From Rhodococcus spelaei (lineage in GTDB: Bacteria > Actinomycetota > Actinomycetes > Mycobacteriales > Mycobacteriaceae), in contig NZ_VIGH01000004.1 of the NCBI RefSeq assembly GCF_006704125.1, forward strand, positions 124,001 to 188,000: DNA of 64,000 bases, read 5' to 3'. This document shows positions 44,639-53,043 of this stretch, piece after piece. The position numbers were made by a program, and so were the translations under genes. The notes below the pieces were generated by a model. That model had not been told where the DNA came from and searched no databases. It saw only the letters and a program-made list of their open reading frames with translations. Within the stretch, counting starts at the first letter, position 1; each line of letters begins with the position of its first letter.

Positions 44639-44667
44639 ACGCTAGGCCTTATCAGCTTGTCTGACAA
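44639..44667 (-). promoter_or_regulatory. leuL-leuA promoter
   Basis: Minus-strand TTGTCA (44667-44662), 17-base spacer, TAGCGT (44644-44639), then seven bases to the leader ATG. A near-consensus sigma-70-type promoter with a leaderless start. Confidence 0.7.
44657..44667. promoter_or_regulatory. FadR/GntR-type operator
   Basis: TTGTCTGACAA, a perfect palindrome with the TnGTnnnACnA pattern of FadR-subfamily operators, 14 bases before the GntR gene start and overlapping the -35 of leuA. Confidence 0.65.
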
Positions 44668-44681
44668 CCCGAGGAGTTCAC

Positions 44682-45371
44682 GTGGCCGCGCCGTTGCGCC
44701 GAAACCTGCTGGCCGATCAGGCCGCCGACCTGCTGCTTCGCCGACTTGCCGCCGGGGAGTGGGAGGTCGGGGCGAAGCTGCCGGGGGAGACCACCCTCGC
44801 CGCCGAACTGGGGGTCGGGCGGTCGACCGTCCGGGAGGCGCTGCGCATGCTCGGCGGGCAGGGCCTGCTGCGGGCGCGGCAGGGCGCCGGCGTCTTCGTC
44901 GAACGCACCGAACCGGCACGCGGGGAGGGCTGGGAGTCGGTGCTGCGTGCGGAGACCGTCGCCGCGGTCGTCGAGGTGCGCAACGCGATCGAGGTCGAGG
45001 CGGCCCGTCTCGCCGCGGGTCGGGCCGACGAGGAGGACGTTCGCGCGATGCGCGTCGCGCTCGACAGACGCGGCGAGGCGTTCGCCGAGGGGGACCGCGA
45101 GTTCGTCGAGGCCGACATCGCCGTGCACCGCGCCGTGATCGTCGCCGCGCACAATCCGGTCCTGACCGAACTGTTCGAGACCTTCGTGCCGCGGCTGACC
45201 GACGCGATGCTGGAGTTGGTCGACCTGCTCGGTGTCCGCGACAGCGATCCCGACCTCGATGCCGACGGGCACCTCGCTCTGGTCGACGCGGTCGCGTCCG
45301 GCGACGCGGATGCCGCCGTCGCGATCAGTCGGGCGCACCTCGAGTCGATGCTGGCGGCTGTTCGTCGCTGA
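44682..45371 (+). CDS. FadR-subfamily GntR transcriptional regulator
   Basis: 229 residues. An N-terminal winged helix (GAKLPGETTLAAELGVGRSTVREALRMLGGQGLL) and a C-terminal FCD helical bundle with metal-binding residues (HRAVIVAAHNPVL; D and H positions). GTG 44682 has GAGGAG upstream. The TTGTCTGACAA palindrome between it and leuA suggests it represses itself and probably also leuA. Confidence 0.88.
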   Translation: MAAPLRRNLLADQAADLLLRRLAAGEWEVGAKLPGETTLAAELGVGRSTVREALRMLGGQGLLRARQGAGVFVERTEPARGEGWESVLRAETVAAVVEVRNAIEVEAARLAAGRADEEDVRAMRVALDRRGEAFAEGDREFVEADIAVHRAVIVAAHNPVLTELFETFVPRLTDAMLELVDLLGVRDSDPDLDADGHLALVDAVASGDADAAVAISRAHLESMLAAVRR

Positions 45372-45392
45372 GCGCGGCGCCGTCCACCGGTC

Positions 45393-45443
45393 GGGTGATG
45401 GTTCCCTTCGCCCAGTCAGACCGAATGATGGTTCCCCTCACCC
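45393..45443. repeat. Family A element, copy 3 (direct-repeat variant)
   Basis: TGATGGTTCCCTTCGCCC at 45396-45413 recurs at 45426-45443 with two changes. The spacer AGTCAGACCGA matches that of other family A copies. Here the left arm is in the opposite orientation, so only the outer ends (GGGTGA/TCACCC) pair. It overlaps the 3' end of the next gene by six bases. Confidence 0.65.
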
Positions 45444-46622
45444 GGGGTGGTGGTGGTCCTCGGTGGGGTTGGTGAGCGGGTTGGTGAGCGGGTCGGTGAG
45501 CGGGTTGGTGAGCGGATTGGGGGGCTGCGCGCGGTTCTGCAGGCCCTGCTGCTCGGCGCGCTCGAGTTCGACGTCGAACTCCAGGTCCTCGTGCTGGTGC
45601 CCGCGGAACAGGAAGAGGAAGACCACCCAGCCGGCCAGCGCGACCAGGATGAAGCTGACCCCGCGGTACACGAACGCCGCGGCCACGGCCTGCGAGGCGC
45701 TGATGCTGGCCGCGGTGGTCAGTGTCGCGATCAGTGTCGCGTCGACGAAGACCAGGCCCCCCGGCGCCAACGGGATGGTCGCGACCGCCTTGCCCGCCGC
45801 GAACGCGATCAGCAGTCCCGACAGCAGCGGGTCGGCCCCGATCGCGTAACAGGCGAAGGCAAGGCACACCACGTCGCCGATCCGATGCACCGCCGACCAG
45901 CACAGCGTGATCGCGGCGTCCTTCTTCCCCAGCTGCACCGACTCGAGCTGGGTCAGCGTCTCGCGGACGGTGTGCATCCCGGTGTCGGCCGGCTTCCCGC
46001 GCATCGAGTTGACCCGGACGAGCACCCAGCGGGCACCGGACTCGATCGAGCTCGGGTGTGCGGAGACGTAGCGGACCGCGAGCACCAGGGCGATCAACCC
46101 GACGAGTGAGAACGTCAGCGTGAACGGGCTGACCGAGCCGCCGACCAGCAGTGCGCCGCCGAAACCGAGCAGGGCCAGGCCCGCGGCCGCGATCACCCCG
46201 GAGATCGCGAGCTGCCAGGACGCCACCACCGGGCTCGCGCCCCAGCGCCGCGTCTCCCGGTAGGTGAAGGCGGTCGAGAAGACCTGACCCGCGGGCAGCG
46301 TCACCGCCATCGCGGTCGACGCGTAGACCACAGCGACCGACTTGCGCTGGCTGACCTCCACCCCGCCGGCGTGCAACAGCTGCTTCTGCACGCGGCCGTA
46401 CCCGCTGAGCGAGACCGCCTGCGCGAGAATGCAGGCGGCCAGCCAGCCCCAGTGGATTTCGGTGAGCGCCCGCCAGGACTCGTGCAGTCGTGGCCACAGG
46501 TACACGCCCTCCGCGCACAGCAGCGCGACGACCAGGAGGCCGGCGACCCATTTGACCCACCAGAAACGACCGCGGCGACGTTCGGGGACGCCCCCGTTCG
46601 GGTCCGGCTGCGGCGCTACCAC
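45438..46622 (-). CDS. Lysylphosphatidylglycerol synthase TM region/UPF0104-type flippase-like protein
   Basis: 394 residues with about eight membrane segments; GRVQKQLLHAGGVEV and LPAGQVFSTAFTYRETRRWGASPVV match the LPG_synthase_TM/UPF0104 group. This position next to the mmpL3 block fits Rv0204c in Mycobacterium. It has no catalytic domain, so it probably flips or moves a lipid. The C-terminus is a tandem NPLT/DPLT repeat encoded by a 12-bp DNA repeat. Confidence 0.8.
   Translation of the reverse strand: MVAPQPDPNGGVPERRRGRFWWVKWVAGLLVVALLCAEGVYLWPRLHESWRALTEIHWGWLAACILAQAVSLSGYGRVQKQLLHAGGVEVSQRKSVAVVYASTAMAVTLPAGQVFSTAFTYRETRRWGASPVVASWQLAISGVIAAAGLALLGFGGALLVGGSVSPFTLTFSLVGLIALVLAVRYVSAHPSSIESGARWVLVRVNSMRGKPADTGMHTVRETLTQLESVQLGKKDAAITLCWSAVHRIGDVVCLAFACYAIGADPLLSGLLIAFAAGKAVATIPLAPGGLVFVDATLIATLTTAASISASQAVAAAFVYRGVSFILVALAGWVVFLFLFRGHQHEDLEFDVELERAEQQGLQNRAQPPNPLTNPLTDPLTNPLTNPTEDHHHPG
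45466..45520. repeat. 12-bp tandem repeat encoding an NPLT tail
   Basis: About 4.6 copies of GGGTTGGTGAGC (third copy with one change). On the minus strand it encodes four-residue units NPLT or DPLT at the C-terminus of the membrane protein. Whole-codon units allow length change without frameshift. Confidence 0.85.
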
Positions 46623-46675
46623 TAGCCCAGACTAGCCAACGGCCGGCGAATCACCCGCCAACACCGGACCGACGG

Positions 46676-48190
46676 TCACGGGTACCGGATCGGGCTCGCC
46701 AGGTGGGTCACGCGGTTCCGGCCCCGCAACTGCACCTGCTCACCGAGCTCCCACTGGGCCTGCTCCTCGTCGTCGGCGAAGTACACGGCGCTGGTCGAGG
46801 CCAGCACCCGGCTCGGGCGCAATTTGGCCAGCTCGGTGAGCCGGGACGCCTCGTTGACCGGGTCGCCGATCACCGTGTATTCGAAACGCTCTGCGGCGCC
46901 GATGTTTCCGGCCACCGCGAGGCCGGCCGACACGCCGATTCCGATGTCGAGGCCGGTGATGTCGTTGAGCGCGAACCGCAGCTCCCGCGCGGCAGCCAAC
47001 GCCGCGGCCGGGGCGTCCGGCCGGTCCAGCGGGGCGCCGAAGATGGCCAGGGCCGCGTCGCCCATGAACTTGTTGACGAAGCCGTGATGACGGTCGACCA
47101 CGTCGACGACCACCCGGAAGAACTCGTTGAGCAGGCTGACCACCTCGCCCGGTGGCTGCTCGGCCGCGGCCCCGGTCGAGCCCACCATGTCCACGAACAG
47201 CACCGCAACGAAGCGGGTCTCGCCGCCGAGTTCGGTGCCGAACTGCAGCGCGCGACGCGCCACGTCCTCGCCGACGTGCTGACCGAACAGCTCGCGCAGC
47301 ACCCGACGCTCGGCCGAGTCCGCCATCATCCGGTTGAAGCCGACCTGCAGCCGGCCGATCTCGCTGCCGTCGAACACCTCCACCTGCACGTCGGTAGCGC
47401 CACGCTGGACCCGCTCGATGGCCCGGCGCAACTGGCGGATCGGGTCGGAGACCTGGCTGGCCGTCAACATCGACAGCACGAACGCGGTGGTGATCGTCAT
47501 GCCCGACAGCAGCAGGATCGCGACCGCCAGCGAGTTGGTGGAGAACTGCAGGTCGGTGCTCAGTTGAGTGGCACACAGCAGGATGATGCCGATGACCGGC
47601 ATCAGCGTGCCCAGCCCCCAGGTCATCGCCATCCGGGTGCCGACGCCCGGTGCCAGCGTCCGGTCGAACCGGCCTTCACTCAGCGCCCGCGCCGCGACCG
47701 GTCGCAGGATGCGCTCACCGAGCATGTAGGTGAAACCGAACGTGGTGGTCGCGGCCATGCAGACCGTCACCACCACCGCGACCGCCAGTTCTGGCATCTC
47801 CGAGGCGGTCAACGCCACGAACAGGATCCCGCCGAACACCCACAGGATCAGGTGCACGATGGCCTGCCGGAGCGGGGCGTGCAGGGCGGCCATCTGCTCG
47901 CTGCGGGTCGGGGGCCCGCCGCGCAGCTGCCAGCGGATCACCGAGCGCAGCATCATCGCGGCTGCACCGAGGCTGACGACTCCCGCCAGGAACAGGTAGA
48001 TGCCGAAGACGATGCCGTTGCGTACCCGGTCCGCGATGATCGCGTCCGTCTCCGTGATCGGCAGCCCGTACCTGATGAACGCCAGCACCAGAACGGCACC
48101 GATGAAGTTCGCCAGGATCATCGACCCCATGTAGAGCGGCCAACGACTGCGCATGGTCAGCGCGACCGCTCGATAGGAGGATGCCAGCAC
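46676..48190 (-). CDS. Membrane-anchored class III adenylate/guanylate cyclase with HAMP domain
   Basis: 504 residues. About six N-terminal membrane segments, a HAMP domain (about 250-305; VSDPIRQLRRAIERVQRGATDVQVEV) and a cyclase homology domain with both metal aspartates (FVDMVGST and KFMGDAALAIFG) and a DPVNEASRLTELAK dimer segment. It makes cAMP, similar to mycobacterial six-TM cyclases such as Rv3645. I chose GTG 48190, which sits seven bases after TAAATT, over TTG 48199. Confidence 0.88.
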   Translation of the reverse strand: MLASSYRAVALTMRSRWPLYMGSMILANFIGAVLVLAFIRYGLPITETDAIIADRVRNGIVFGIYLFLAGVVSLGAAAMMLRSVIRWQLRGGPPTRSEQMAALHAPLRQAIVHLILWVFGGILFVALTASEMPELAVAVVVTVCMAATTTFGFTYMLGERILRPVAARALSEGRFDRTLAPGVGTRMAMTWGLGTLMPVIGIILLCATQLSTDLQFSTNSLAVAILLLSGMTITTAFVLSMLTASQVSDPIRQLRRAIERVQRGATDVQVEVFDGSEIGRLQVGFNRMMADSAERRVLRELFGQHVGEDVARRALQFGTELGGETRFVAVLFVDMVGSTGAAAEQPPGEVVSLLNEFFRVVVDVVDRHHGFVNKFMGDAALAIFGAPLDRPDAPAAALAAARELRFALNDITGLDIGIGVSAGLAVAGNIGAAERFEYTVIGDPVNEASRLTELAKLRPSRVLASTSAVYFADDEEQAQWELGEQVQLRGRNRVTHLASPIRYP

Positions 48191-48297
48191 AGCGACCAAT
48201 TTAGCGCTGCGGTGCAGACAGTCGACGATGCGGACTCGGGAAACGGCCGTCCGGGCACGTCCCGCAAAACCTCCGCGCGGCCGATAGGCTCGCCCGG

Positions 48298-49458
48298 GTG
48301 ACCGCGAACGAGTCGCCCGAGACTCGACCGCGGGGGGCCGACGCCGCGTCGGTGCACCCGCTGGTCCGAGTCAGCGCCGAGTGGACCTGGCGACTGCTGG
48401 TGCTCTTCGCCGGCCTACTGACCCTCGGCTACCTGGTCCACAAGCTCGACACCGTGGTGATCCCGGTCGGGCTGGCGCTGCTCGCGTCAGCGCTACTGTC
48501 CCCACTGGTCAACTGGCTCCAACGGAAAGGCGTCCCGCGGTCCGCGGCCGTCGTCGTCGTACTGGTCGGCGCGATCGGCCTCGTCGCCGGCATCATGACG
48601 TTCGTCATCGAACAGTTCATCACCGGACTGCCCGGACTGACCGACCAGTTCACCCACTCCGTCAACCAGATCCAGGACTGGCTGACCTCGGGGCCGTTCC
48701 ACTTCTCCGAGGAACAGATCCGCCAGGCCGGCGACTCGGTGGTCAAGTCGATCCAGGACAACAAGCAGGCCCTCACCAGTGGAGCCCTGACCACCGGCAA
48801 GGTCATCGGGGAACTGTTCACCGGCGCGGCGCTGACGTTGTTCACCCTCATCTTCTTCCTCTACGGCGGCGAGCAGGTCTGGGCGTTCGTCACCCGGATC
48901 ATCCCGACCCGTTCGCGTGAGCGGGTCCGCCTCGCGGGCAGCCAGGGCTACGGTTCGCTCGTCGGCTACGTGCGCGCGACAGTCGCGGTCGCGGCGGCCG
49001 ACGCCCTCGGTATCGGGGCCGGACTGGCGATCCTCGGGGTCCCGCTCGCGCTTCCGCTGGCCTCGTTGGTGTTCATCGGTGCATTCATCCCCATCGTCGG
49101 TGCCTTCCTCACCGGGTTCGTCGCGGTGCTCGTCGCGCTGGTGACGAAGGGACTGATCACCGCGCTGATCACGCTCGGCATCATCATCGGGATCATGCAG
49201 CTCGAGGGGCACGTGCTGCAGCCGCTGCTGCTGGGCCGGGCGGTCCGGCTGCACCCGCTGGCCGTGGTGCTGTCGATCACCACCGGCATCGTGCTGGCCG
49301 GAATCGTCGGTGGTCTGCTCGCGGTGCCGATCGTCGCGGTGCTGAACACCGCGGTCCGGTCGCTGCTCGCGGAGGATCCCGAAGAGGTCCCGGACGAGGT
49401 CGACATCGAGGACCCGCACCTGCCGCTGTTCCCGGCCATTCCCGACGAACCTGAGTAA
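48298..49458 (+). CDS. AI-2E/PerM family transporter
   Basis: 386 residues with about seven membrane segments and the family's central domain (GYVRATVAVAAADALGIGAGLAILGVPLALPLASLVFIGAFIPIVGAFL). It occupies the place of Rv0205 beside mmpL3. The substrate is unclear; the acidic C-terminus is cytoplasmic. GTG 48298 follows TAGGCT and seven bases (leaderless). Confidence 0.88.
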   Translation: MTANESPETRPRGADAASVHPLVRVSAEWTWRLLVLFAGLLTLGYLVHKLDTVVIPVGLALLASALLSPLVNWLQRKGVPRSAAVVVVLVGAIGLVAGIMTFVIEQFITGLPGLTDQFTHSVNQIQDWLTSGPFHFSEEQIRQAGDSVVKSIQDNKQALTSGALTTGKVIGELFTGAALTLFTLIFFLYGGEQVWAFVTRIIPTRSRERVRLAGSQGYGSLVGYVRATVAVAAADALGIGAGLAILGVPLALPLASLVFIGAFIPIVGAFLTGFVAVLVALVTKGLITALITLGIIIGIMQLEGHVLQPLLLGRAVRLHPLAVVLSITTGIVLAGIVGGLLAVPIVAVLNTAVRSLLAEDPEEVPDEVDIEDPHLPLFPAIPDEPE

Positions 49459-49485
49459 CTCTGCGGCGCCGCATATTCTGGTGCC

Positions 49486-50112
49486 ATGGATGCAAGGGAT
49501 CTGCGGGTGTCCGACGCCGAACGCGAGCACGTGGGGCAACTGCTGCAGCGTGCGGTCGGGCAGGGCATGCTCTCGCTCGGGGAGTTCACCGAACGGATGG
49601 ACACCGCACTGGCCGCCAAGACCCGCGGCGAGCTGAACGCGGTGCTCTACGACCTGCCCGGGATGCGGGTGGTCACGGACGAGGCGCCGCGGCAAGCGGT
49701 CCCAGCGCCCGGTCCGACCTACGCCGCGCCGAGTCCGGTGCCGACGCCGACGAACGCCGTGCGCGCCACCATGACCTCGGTGACCCGCAAGGGGCCCTGG
49801 CAGGTGCCGCCGACGCTGCATGTGAACAACAAGTTCTCCAGCGTCACCCTCGACTTCAGCGAGGCGGTGATGCAGACCCAGGTGGTCGAGCTGATCGTCG
49901 ACGACGTCTGCGGGACCACAACGCTGATCGTCCCGCCCGAAGCGACGGTCGACCTCAACGGCGTCGACACCGTCGGCGGCAGCACCACCAACCGGGTGCG
50001 CACCGGACCTGCGGCCGGACCGCTGCACCTGGTGGTCCGCGGGAAGGTCCGGTTCGGGTCGATCACCGCCAAGCATCCGTTCGGGACGTCCTGGAAGCGG
50101 ATGCTCGGCTGA
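49486..50112 (+). CDS. DUF1707 (SHOCT-like) and LiaF-C-like domain protein
   Basis: 208 residues. DARDLRVSDAEREHVGQLLQRAVGQGMLSLGEFTERMDTALAAKTRGEL is a DUF1707 domain at 1-50, then a Pro-rich linker and a beta-rich C-terminal domain (VDDVCGTTTLIVPPEATVDLNG) like cell-wall-stress LiaF-C. ATG 49486 follows TATTCT and six bases (leaderless). The exact role is unknown. Confidence 0.8.
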   Translation: MDARDLRVSDAEREHVGQLLQRAVGQGMLSLGEFTERMDTALAAKTRGELNAVLYDLPGMRVVTDEAPRQAVPAPGPTYAAPSPVPTPTNAVRATMTSVTRKGPWQVPPTLHVNNKFSSVTLDFSEAVMQTQVVELIVDDVCGTTTLIVPPEATVDLNGVDTVGGSTTNRVRTGPAAGPLHLVVRGKVRFGSITAKHPFGTSWKRMLG

Positions 50113-50116
50113 GACA

Positions 50117-50157
50117 CCCCCAGTTCTCCCCGAGATCGCAGCGGGAAGAACCGGGGG
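50117..50157. terminator. Bidirectional terminator
   Basis: Arms 50117-50132 and 50142-50157 pair at 14 of 16 positions, between the converging DUF1707 and mmpL3 genes. Confidence 0.65.
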
Positions 50158-50163
50158 AGCCGG

Positions 50164-53043
50164 TCACTCGCGCTTCTGGCGGGCCAGCAACTCGCTGACG
50201 CTGACCGTCGGCGCACCCTCGGTGTGCCGGTGACGGCCCGGCTCGAGAGGGGGCTCGACCGGATCGTCGGCGGGGGCAGGCACCTGCGGGGCGGGCCGCT
50301 GCGGTGCGGGCGGCTGCGGTGCCGGTGGGACGGGGGCCGCGGCCCGAGGTGCGGGCGCGGGCATCGGCGCGGTGGGCATCGGCGCGGCCGCGGCAGGCCG
50401 CGGCGGAACCGGACGTGCCTGCGGCGGAACCGGCCTCGGCTGGGACGTCGCCTGTGGCTGTGGCGTCGCCCCGTGCCCGTTCTGCGACATCCCGTTCTGG
50501 GCGGGCACCCCGTGCGGGGCGTTCGGGACCGGCACGTTCGCCGGCTCGCGCGCCGGCATCCGGAGGTCCTGCAGCCAGCTCTCGATCGGGCGGTCCTGCG
50601 CGGACGGGGTCGATTCCGCCGCACGCGGCGCGGGCACCCGCGCCGACGGACTCGACGGCGCCGGCTGGGGGCGCTGCGTCATGGCCTCGGTCTTCGGGCT
50701 CACCCGGGGGATCGGTTCGGTCAGCGGCTCGCCGACCAGCGGCTCCACCGTCGCTGCGATGCGCTGGGCGGCCGCGGTCCTCGGTGGCAGCACCCGTTCG
50801 ACGGCGTCGCGGGTCAGCGGGTTCGAGGCGCGCGCCGGGACCGGCTCGACCGGTGCCATCACGACACCGACCGCGGCGATCTCGGGCACGTTCTCCGGCA
50901 TCCGCTCGTCGGCCAGGATCGGCTCGCCGAGGCCGAGTCGCTCCTGGATCCGCTTCATCCAGGCGGGCGCCCACCAGCAGTCGTCGCCGAGCAACTTCAT
51001 CGTCGCGGGCACCAGGAACATGCGGATCAGGGTCGCGTCGATGACGAGCGCCGCGATCATGCCGTAGGCGATGTACTTCATCATCACCAGTTCGGAGAAT
51101 GCGAACGCGCCGGTGACGACGATCAGGATCAGTGCGGCGGCGGTGATGAGGCGGCCGGTGTGCGCGGTGCCGACCCGCACCGCCTCGGTGGTGCTGGCGC
51201 CCTGCGCGCGCGCCTCCACCATCCGCGACAGCAGGAACACCTCGTAGTCGGTGGACAGACCGTAGATGATCGCCATGATCAGCACCAGCACCGGCGACAT
51301 GATCGGTCCGGGCGTGAAGTTGAGTAGGCCCGCGCCGTTGCCGTCGATGAAGATCCAGGTGAGGATGCCGAGCGTGGCGCCAAGGCCCAGTGCCGTCATC
51401 AGCACGGCCTTGATCGGCAGCACCAGCGATCCGAACGCCAGGAACATCAGCAGCGTCGTCAGCAGCACGACCAGCGTGACCATCAGTGGCAGGTTGTCGA
51501 GCAGTGCCTTGATGGAGTCCTGCTCGATGGCGGGTGTACCGCCGACCAGCACTTTCACGCCGTCGGGGACTTCCATCGCGCGGAGGTAGTCGATGGTCGC
51601 GGCGGAGTCGTTGCGGTTGACCAGGCCGGCCTTGAAGACGGTCACGTCGTCCTTGGTCGGGTTGTTCACCGTGAACTTCTCGACCAGACCTGGGGCCGCG
51701 CTCGCCTCCTTGACGATCTGGGTGATCTGCGCGCCCTTGGCGCCCTCGATCACCAGCTTGACCGGCTCGGACCGGGAGTTGGGGAACAGTTCGTTGAACT
51801 CGCCCTGTGCGACGCGGGTCGGGTTGTCGGGCGGCAGGTAGGTCTCGTTGATGCCGCCGAACTTGATGTTCGAGATCGGGATGGTCAGCAGCAGCAGGCC
51901 GATCACGATCGGGATCGCGACCTTGAGTGGGTGCTTCATCACCCACTGGGTGAGCCGACCCCAAATGCTGGACTCGATCTCGTCGGTGGTCTTGGTCTTG
52001 CGCATGAACTTCAGACCGAGGGCGTCGACCCGCTTGCCGAGGATGCCCAGAATCGCGGGGAGCACGGTCACCGAGATCATCGCGGCCAGGATGACCGCCG
52101 CGATCGCGCCGTAGGCGACCGACTTGAGGAAGCCCTGCGGGAAGATCAGCAGGCCGCCGAGGCTCGCGACGATCATCGTCGCCGAGAACACGACCGTCCG
52201 GCCCGCGGTCATCACCGTGCGCCGGACGGCGTCACCGGTGCTGTAGCCCTCGGCGATCTCCTCCCGGAACCGGCTGACCATGAACAGGCCGTAGTCGATC
52301 GCGAGGCCGAGGCCGATCAGCGAGACCACCGGTGAGACGAACGAGTTGACCTCGGTGAAGTGGGTGATCAGCTTGACCACACCGTTCGCGGCGATGATGG
52401 TCAGCCCGCCGACGATCAGCGGCAACGCGGCCGCGACCACACCGCCGAAGATGAAGAACAGCAGCACGCCGACGGCGGGAATCGCGAGGATCTCCATCCG
52501 GTGCACGTCGTTGGCCATCGTGTCGTTCAGCGTGCCGGTGACCGGCTGCAGGCCGGTCAACTGCACGTCGACGCCCGGGATGTAGAACTGGTCGCGCACC
52601 TTCTTGAAGTTGGCCGCGACCTCGGTGTCGTTGGCGCCGGCGATACCCACGCTGGCGAGGGCGTGTTCCTTGCTGGCGTCGGTGAACAGGGCCAGCTTCG
52701 TCGACCAGTAGCTGCCGTTGACCTTGAGGATCTGCTCCGGGTTGTTCCGTGCGAGCTGATCGAGGTGCTGGGTGATCTTCGCCGCGAACGCCGGGTCGTC
52801 GACCGTCTTGCCGTCGGGCGCGGTGAAGAGCAGCACCACGTCGGCGTTGGTGTCGCGCCCGAAGGTGCCGTCCGCCAGCTTGGCCGCGGCCACGGACTCC
52901 GAGCCCGGATCGTCCCAGCCGCTCTGGCTCAGGTGGTTCTCCAGGCCGAGGCCGTACGCCCCGAGGCCGAGCATCAGCGCGACCATCACCCCGATCACCG
53001 TGAATCGGAGGCGGTAGACGATGCGGCCCCAGCTGGCGAACAC
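50164..53043 (-). CDS. mmpL3: MmpL3-type trehalose monomycolate transporter
   Basis: 959 residues, an RND/MMPL exporter. It has 12 membrane segments in two halves, each with a periplasmic porter domain (about 30-185 and 395-515). The proton-relay Asp-Tyr pairs are Asp250-Tyr251 and Asp599-Tyr600, matching the known MmpL3 relay. A Pro/Ala-rich cytoplasmic tail follows from about 735. MmpL3 carries trehalose monomycolate across the inner membrane and is essential in mycobacteria. Gene order (NYN gene and trmB behind it, AI-2E and P-loop genes around it) supports orthology. GTG 53043 overlaps the stop of the previous gene. Confidence 0.92.
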   Translation of the reverse strand: MFASWGRIVYRLRFTVIGVMVALMLGLGAYGLGLENHLSQSGWDDPGSESVAAAKLADGTFGRDTNADVVLLFTAPDGKTVDDPAFAAKITQHLDQLARNNPEQILKVNGSYWSTKLALFTDASKEHALASVGIAGANDTEVAANFKKVRDQFYIPGVDVQLTGLQPVTGTLNDTMANDVHRMEILAIPAVGVLLFFIFGGVVAAALPLIVGGLTIIAANGVVKLITHFTEVNSFVSPVVSLIGLGLAIDYGLFMVSRFREEIAEGYSTGDAVRRTVMTAGRTVVFSATMIVASLGGLLIFPQGFLKSVAYGAIAAVILAAMISVTVLPAILGILGKRVDALGLKFMRKTKTTDEIESSIWGRLTQWVMKHPLKVAIPIVIGLLLLTIPISNIKFGGINETYLPPDNPTRVAQGEFNELFPNSRSEPVKLVIEGAKGAQITQIVKEASAAPGLVEKFTVNNPTKDDVTVFKAGLVNRNDSAATIDYLRAMEVPDGVKVLVGGTPAIEQDSIKALLDNLPLMVTLVVLLTTLLMFLAFGSLVLPIKAVLMTALGLGATLGILTWIFIDGNGAGLLNFTPGPIMSPVLVLIMAIIYGLSTDYEVFLLSRMVEARAQGASTTEAVRVGTAHTGRLITAAALILIVVTGAFAFSELVMMKYIAYGMIAALVIDATLIRMFLVPATMKLLGDDCWWAPAWMKRIQERLGLGEPILADERMPENVPEIAAVGVVMAPVEPVPARASNPLTRDAVERVLPPRTAAAQRIAATVEPLVGEPLTEPIPRVSPKTEAMTQRPQPAPSSPSARVPAPRAAESTPSAQDRPIESWLQDLRMPAREPANVPVPNAPHGVPAQNGMSQNGHGATPQPQATSQPRPVPPQARPVPPRPAAAAPMPTAPMPAPAPRAAAPVPPAPQPPAPQRPAPQVPAPADDPVEPPLEPGRHRHTEGAPTVSVSELLARQKRE

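Noticed and set aside
45438-46622. A full MprF lysyl-phosphatidylglycerol synthase
   Set aside because: Only the membrane part is present (394 residues); the C-terminal catalytic domain is missing.
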